Shown here: one piece after another, positions 61,031-64,000 of the stretch
Numbering within the stretch: the stretch's first letter is position 1
Layout of the letters: every line of letters begins with the position of its first letter
The notes under the pieces: model-generated
Database searches by the model: none
The model's input: only the letters and a program-made list of their open reading frames with translations
What the model was told of the DNA's origin: nothing
Assembly: GCF_000425065.1 (NCBI RefSeq)
Contig: NZ_KE384300.1
Location: 410,559-474,558 of the forward strand
Source: Actinomadura rifamycini DSM 43936
Lineage (GTDB): Bacteria > Actinomycetota > Actinomycetes > Streptosporangiales > Streptosporangiaceae
DNA: 64,000 nt
Reading direction: 5' to 3'
Made by a program: the position numbers and the translations under genes

Positions 61031-61050
61031 CGTCGAACTTATGTTCGACG
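61031..61050. promoter_or_regulatory. Perfect LexA (SOS) box
   Basis: TCGAAC-TTAT-GTTCGA (61033-61048) is a full match to the actinobacterial SOS consensus TCGAAC-N4-GTTCGA, with matching flanks that extend the palindrome to CG...CG (61031-61050). It sits just downstream of the -10 box. Confidence 0.85.
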
Positions 61051-61083
61051 TGATGCGGGACTCGCGGCCCGTATCAGGGCGAC

Positions 61084-61155
61084 GCCCCCGCCGGCGGCGA
61101 TGTGCCGGCGGGGGCCGTGGGCCGGGCGGAGTGAGGGGAAGCTCTCCGCCCGGCC
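61084..61155 (+). promoter_or_regulatory. Two strong hairpins in the SAV_6107 leader
   Basis: A 12-bp perfect stem (61084-61095 with 61104-61115) and a second 12-bp stem (61120-61131 with 61144-61155) lie between the LexA box and the ribosome site GGAAGGAGG. They may attenuate or stabilise the mRNA. Confidence 0.5.
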
Positions 61156-61181
61156 GGCCCGAGCCCCGGAAGGAGGCAGCC

Positions 61182-61670
61182 ATGTCCGCAACGACGACCG
61201 CAGTCCACTCCGCCGCACTGTCCGGCCCGCCGAGCCCGCGGCGGCGTCCGAGGCCCGCGCCGCGCCCGGCGCACACCGCCGCCGGCCAGCTCCAGGCCGC
61301 CCGCACGGGCCTCGCCGAGGCCGCCGAGGCGACCACGCCCGCCGTCCGCTACGTCTGCGCCCACCTCGCCGCGCTGCGCGCCGCCGCCGCGGTGCTGGCC
61401 TCCCGCGACCCCGTGGAGACGCACCGCCGCGGCCGCCCCCGCAGCGTGTGGGTGCTGCTGCCCGAGGCCGAGCCCGCCCTGCGCGAGTGGGCCGCCTTCT
61501 TCGCCGCCGGCGCCGACAAGCGCGCCGCCGCCGAGGCCGGCCTGCCCCGCGCCGTCACCGTCCGCGAGGCCGAGGAACTCCTGCACGACGCCGAGATCTT
61601 CGTCTCCCTCGTCGAGGACTGCCTCGGCATCGCGGGCCAGACCGCGCTGCCGTTCACCGACGCCAACTGA
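61182..61670 (+). CDS. SAV_6107-like HEPN-domain protein
   Basis: A 162-residue helical protein with a basic Pro/Arg N-terminus and a HEPN-like bundle: QLQAARTGLAEAAEATTPAVRYVCAHLAALRAAAAVLASRDPVETHRRGRPRSVWVLLPEAEPALREWAAFFAAGADKRAAAEAGLPRAVTVREAEELLHDAEIFVSLVEDCLG. It has the actinobacterial SAV_6107 family pattern, usually near DNA-repair polymerase genes. A perfect LexA box controls it here. ATG 61182 has GGAAGGAGG; the in-frame ATG 61041 lies inside the LexA box and is less likely. Function unknown; a DNA-damage role is inferred. Confidence 0.85.
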   Translation: MSATTTAVHSAALSGPPSPRRRPRPAPRPAHTAAGQLQAARTGLAEAAEATTPAVRYVCAHLAALRAAAAVLASRDPVETHRRGRPRSVWVLLPEAEPALREWAAFFAAGADKRAAAEAGLPRAVTVREAEELLHDAEIFVSLVEDCLGIAGQTALPFTDAN

Positions 61671-61792
61671 CCCCTCCCCGGGGCCCGTCCCACCTCCCCG
61701 GGACGGCCCCGCCGGGCCGGGGCGGACCGCTCCCCTGACCGAGCACCGCCCCGACCCGGCCTCCCCACAGAAGCCGCCCCCGGCCACCCTCT

Positions 61793-62270
61793 GCGGGCGC
61801 CGCCATGGCCCTGTGGACCCCGTCCCGCGGCTACCGCCCGGTGGAGGTCGCGATGGAGGCGCCGCCGCGGCTGCCCCTGCGGGCGCCGCCATGGGGACGG
61901 CGGCGCGGCTGCCGCCCTGTGGACGCCGTCCGGCGGCTACCGCCCGGTGGACGTCGCGATGAGGACGGCGGTGCGGCTGCCGCCCTGTGGACGCCGTCCC
62001 GCGGCTACTGCCCGGTGGAGGTCGCCATGGAGATACCGCCGCGGCCACCTCCCGCGGGCGCCGCCATGGGGACGGCGGCGCGGCTGCCGCCCGGTGGACG
62101 TCGCGATGAGGACGGCGGTGCGGCTGCCGCCCTGTGGACGTCGTCCCGCGGCTACCGCCCGGTGGAGGTGGCCATGGAGGCGCCGCCGCGGCCACCTCCT
62201 GCGGGCGCCGCCATGGGGACGGTGCCGCGGCCGCCGTCCTGTGGATGCTGCTCTGTGGCTTCGGCGCCAT
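61793..62270. repeat. GC-rich tandem-repeat array (main period 147 bp)
   Basis: The 61671-62488 gap contains no convincing gene. GCGGGCGCCGCCATGG recurs at 61793, 61879, 62054 and 62201, and GTGGACGTCGCGATGAGG recurs at 61947 and 62094, exactly 147 bp apart. Shorter submotifs such as CGGCTACCGCCCGGTGG, GCGGCTGCCGCCC and CCTGTGGACNCCGTCC are interspersed. Every frame is open on both strands, with repetitive Ala/Arg/Pro peptides and no codon bias. Bases 62281-62488 show nothing else. Confidence 0.85.
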
Positions 62271-62488
62271 GGGGGACGCCGTAGGGGCTGCCGTGGGCGC
62301 GGGCCGGGCGTAGGGCGCGAGCGAGGCCGCACGGGGCCGTCCGGCCGTTGGCGGCTACGGCCGCGTGAGCGAGGACCGGGGCGGACGGATCGCCCCCGAT
62401 GCCGGGTCGTTCCATCGCCCCGCGGCGTTGCAGGGGCGCCACAGGGCGGGCTCGGGGGCGGGGTTCGGCGGGTGGTAGGCATGTGCGG

Positions 62489-63667
62489 ATGGACGCACTG
62501 TTGCCGCTCGCCGGGATGCGCATCGTCGAGATCTCCAGCTTCGTCGCCGCGCCGCTGGGCGGGATGACGCTCGCGCAGCTCGGCGCCGAGGTCATCCGGG
62601 TGGACCAGGTCGGCGGCGGGCCCGACATCGACCGGTGGCCGCTGGCGCCGTCCGGGCGCAGCCTGTACTGGGCGGGGCTCAACAAGGGGAAGCGGTCGGT
62701 CACCGTGGACCTGCGGTCCGCCGAGGGGCGCGGCGTCGCGGCGCGGCTCGCGGCCGAGTGCGGGACCGTGCTGACGAACGCGCCGCCGCGCGGCGGCCTC
62801 GCCCCCGGCGACCTGGCGGCGCGGCGGCCCGACCTCGTGCACGTCCAGCTCGTGGGGCGGCGGGACGGGGGCACCGCGGTCGACTACACGGTGAACGCGG
62901 CGTCCGGATTCCCGGCGATCACCGGGCGGGACGGCGCGCCGGTGAACCACGCGCTGCCGGTGTGGGACGTCGTCTGCGGGCTCTACCTGGCGGCGGGGCT
63001 GCTCGCGGCGGAGCGGCACCGGCTGCGGACGGGCGAGGGCTCCCGGCTGCGGGTCGCCCTCGACGACGTCGCGCTGGCGACCGCCGGGAACCTGGGGTAC
63101 CTCGCGGAGGCGCAGCTCGGGGCGCCGCGCGAGCGGCTCGGCAACCACCTGTTCGGCGAGTTCGGGCGCGACTTCGCGACCGCGGACGGGCGCGTCATGC
63201 TCGCCGTGGTCACCGGGCGGCAGTGGCGCGACCTCGTCGCCGCGACCGGCCTCGGGGACGTCGTGGCGGCGCTCGAGCGGGCGCTGCGGGCGGACTTCGG
63301 GACGGCCGGGGACCGGTACCGGCACCGGGAGGCGGTCGGCGGCGTCCTCGCCTCGTGGTTCGGGGCGCGGACGTGCGCGGAGATCGCGGATGCCCTGGAC
63401 GGCACGTCCGTCCTCTGGTCGCGGTACCGGGACTTCGGGGAGGTGGCGCGGGACCTGGACGGGCGGCCGCTCATGGGCGAGCTCGACCAGCCCGGCGTCG
63501 GCCCGCACCTGGCGCCCGGCTCCCCGCTGGTGTTCGGCGGGCAGGCCCCGCCCGTCCCCGCGCCGGCCCTCGGCGAGCACACCGCCGAGGTCCTGCGGGA
63601 CGTCCTCGGGATGACCGGCGACGAGGCGGCCGACCTGCGGGCCCGGGGCGTCGCGGGAGAGCCCTGA
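62489..63667 (+). CDS. Family III CoA transferase (CaiB/BaiF; mesaconyl-CoA transferase-like)
   Basis: A 392-residue protein of the formyl-CoA transferase family. MRIVEISSFVAAPLGGMTLAQLGAEVIRVDQVGGGPDIDRWPLAPSGRSLYWAGLNKGKRSVTVDLRSAEGR resembles 2-methylfumaryl-CoA isomerase/mesaconyl-CoA C1-C4 transferase more than FRC. The likely nucleophile Asp is in AVDYTVNAASG. ATG 62489 starts the conserved part; GTG 62483 is an alternative. No mesaconate pathway genes flank it, so the substrate is uncertain. Confidence 0.85.
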   Translation: MDALLPLAGMRIVEISSFVAAPLGGMTLAQLGAEVIRVDQVGGGPDIDRWPLAPSGRSLYWAGLNKGKRSVTVDLRSAEGRGVAARLAAECGTVLTNAPPRGGLAPGDLAARRPDLVHVQLVGRRDGGTAVDYTVNAASGFPAITGRDGAPVNHALPVWDVVCGLYLAAGLLAAERHRLRTGEGSRLRVALDDVALATAGNLGYLAEAQLGAPRERLGNHLFGEFGRDFATADGRVMLAVVTGRQWRDLVAATGLGDVVAALERALRADFGTAGDRYRHREAVGGVLASWFGARTCAEIADALDGTSVLWSRYRDFGEVARDLDGRPLMGELDQPGVGPHLAPGSPLVFGGQAPPVPAPALGEHTAEVLRDVLGMTGDEAADLRARGVAGEP

Positions 63668-63689
63668 CCCCTCTTCAGGACGGAGAGGG

Positions 63690-63850
63690 CGGTGCCCGCC
63701 GGGTCCTTGACCCACGCGATGGGCGGCCCTCCGGAAGATCCCCTTGTCATCGGTGACGCCGCCGCAGTGCTCGGACCGGACGCCCGCTCCTTCGTCGGGT
63801 GTGCGCGCCGGTGGCGGCCCCGGAACTCCCCGCGCGGCTTTTGTGGGCAT
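63690..63850 (-). pseudogene. Remnant of a glyoxalase/VOC family gene
   Basis: On the minus strand, one frame encodes DEGAGVRSEHCGGVTDDKGIFR and the neighbouring frame encodes IAWVKDPAGTALSVLKRG. Joined, these read as the usual C-terminus of VOC proteins (VTDD.GIFR.AW.KDP.G..LSV). Ten bases (AGGGCCGCCC) between GIFR and IAWV break the frame. The N-terminal two-thirds and a proper stop are missing, and the CoA transferase and MFS genes crowd the fragment. Confidence 0.65.
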
Positions 63851-63888
63851 ATGAGATTGTTAGGGGAGCGAAGTAAGGAGGGGCGGAC

Positions 63889-64000
63889 GTGGCGGCGCGG
63901 GGCGGGCGGGGGCTGGTGCCGCTGCTGGCGTTCCTCGGCGTGGCGGCCTACTCGCTGTCGATGGCGGTCGTCACCCCGGCGCTGCCGCAGATCCAGGCGG
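63889..64000 (+). CDS. MFS transporter, N-terminal fragment at window edge
   Basis: GTG 63889 follows the perfect ribosome site AAGGAGG. The visible 37 residues (VAARGGRGLVPLLAFLGVAA, then YSLSMAVVTPALPQIQA) are the first helix of a major facilitator, with TPALPQIQ typical of DHA2-type drug exporters. The gene continues beyond the window. Confidence 0.8.
   Translation, partial: MAARGGRGLVPLLAFLGVAAYSLSMAVVTPALPQIQA

Noticed and set aside
61811-62245. Origin-like cluster of DnaA boxes in the repeat array
   Set aside because: Only the TGTGGAC core matches, the flanks are wrong for a DnaA box, and the genes around are not oriC neighbours.
61793-62270. CRISPR array
   Set aside because: Repeats are long, irregularly spaced, imperfect and without unique spacers; no cas genes nearby.
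61805-62284. 159-residue repetitive protein encoded by the repeat array
   Set aside because: Has an ATG but no ribosome site; every other frame is equally open and the peptide is compositionally driven.

Overview
The window is very GC-rich with dense, often overlapping genes, GTG starts and TANNNT promoter boxes, which indicates a filamentous actinobacterium. The best guess is the Streptosporangiales/Thermomonosporaceae (Actinomadura-like). The gene order matches, from memory, the Mycobacterium tuberculosis stretch Rv2190c to Rv2168c: NlpC/P60, DEDD exonuclease, trpD, ctaE-qcrCAB, pimB', fadD15, SRPBCC, plsC, DAHP synthase, pknL, Rv2175c, idsA2, metF, GNAT, SAV_6107. It also matches the equivalent Streptomyces region. 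This is core chromosome carrying accessory insertions.

0-12.4 kb: a cell-wall NlpC/P60 hydrolase, a NYN-domain protein, a DEDDh exonuclease/UvrC-like fusion, a rhomboid protease, a RAM-domain protein, trpD, a receiver-like protein, then the cytochrome bcc-aa3 branch (ctaE, qcrC, qcrA, qcrB) ending in a strong terminator. 12.4-23.6 kb: PimB'-type mannosyltransferase, an MFS/TetR divergent pair with a clear operator, an SDR-like protein, FadD15-type acyl-CoA synthetase, CutC, a metallophosphoesterase, SRPBCC, ROK glucokinase and an EEP-family protein.

23.6-31.6 kb: P450 plus [3Fe-4S] ferredoxin, an acidic membrane protein with pentad repeats, an acyltransferase, a two-component system, and a three-gene cassette. 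The cassette is a TIGR04222-like membrane protein ending in (Cys-Gly-Gly)x3, a DUF692 multinuclear-iron-type enzyme and a small partner. I regard it as the most interesting candidate system here. 31.6-38.3 kb: pyrophosphate-type phosphofructokinase behind a DasR-like palindrome, thiI with its ribosome site inside a perfect inverted repeat, a DUF5954-like protein, an EamA transporter and DAHP synthase. The last two genes are each preceded by a leaderless leader peptide with aromatic codons and an attenuator-like structure.

38.3-53.2 kb: LytS/LytTR system with a sodium:solute symporter, endonuclease IV, PknL-like PASTA kinase, a second EamA transporter, thiO-thiS-thiG under a TPP riboswitch, a FAD reductase, an Rv2175c-like DNA-binding protein, thiE and a second kinase. 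53.3-61.7 kb: GH3 glycosidase, AhpD-like protein, polyprenyl diphosphate synthase, metF, GNAT, a two-gene WXG100/type VII-like unit, ArsC-like and YbaK proteins, and a SAV_6107-type HEPN protein under a perfect LexA box. 61.7-64 kb: a GC-rich tandem-repeat array, a family III CoA transferase, a broken glyoxalase remnant, and the start of an MFS transporter cut by the window end.

Functional threads: respiration (ctaE-qcrCAB), phosphatidylinositol mannoside and lipid synthesis (pimB', plsC, fadD, polyprenyl synthase), aromatic amino acids (trpD, aroF, EamA with leader peptides), thiamine (thiOSG, thiE), cell-wall signalling (pknL with its presumed substrate), and a LexA-controlled gene.
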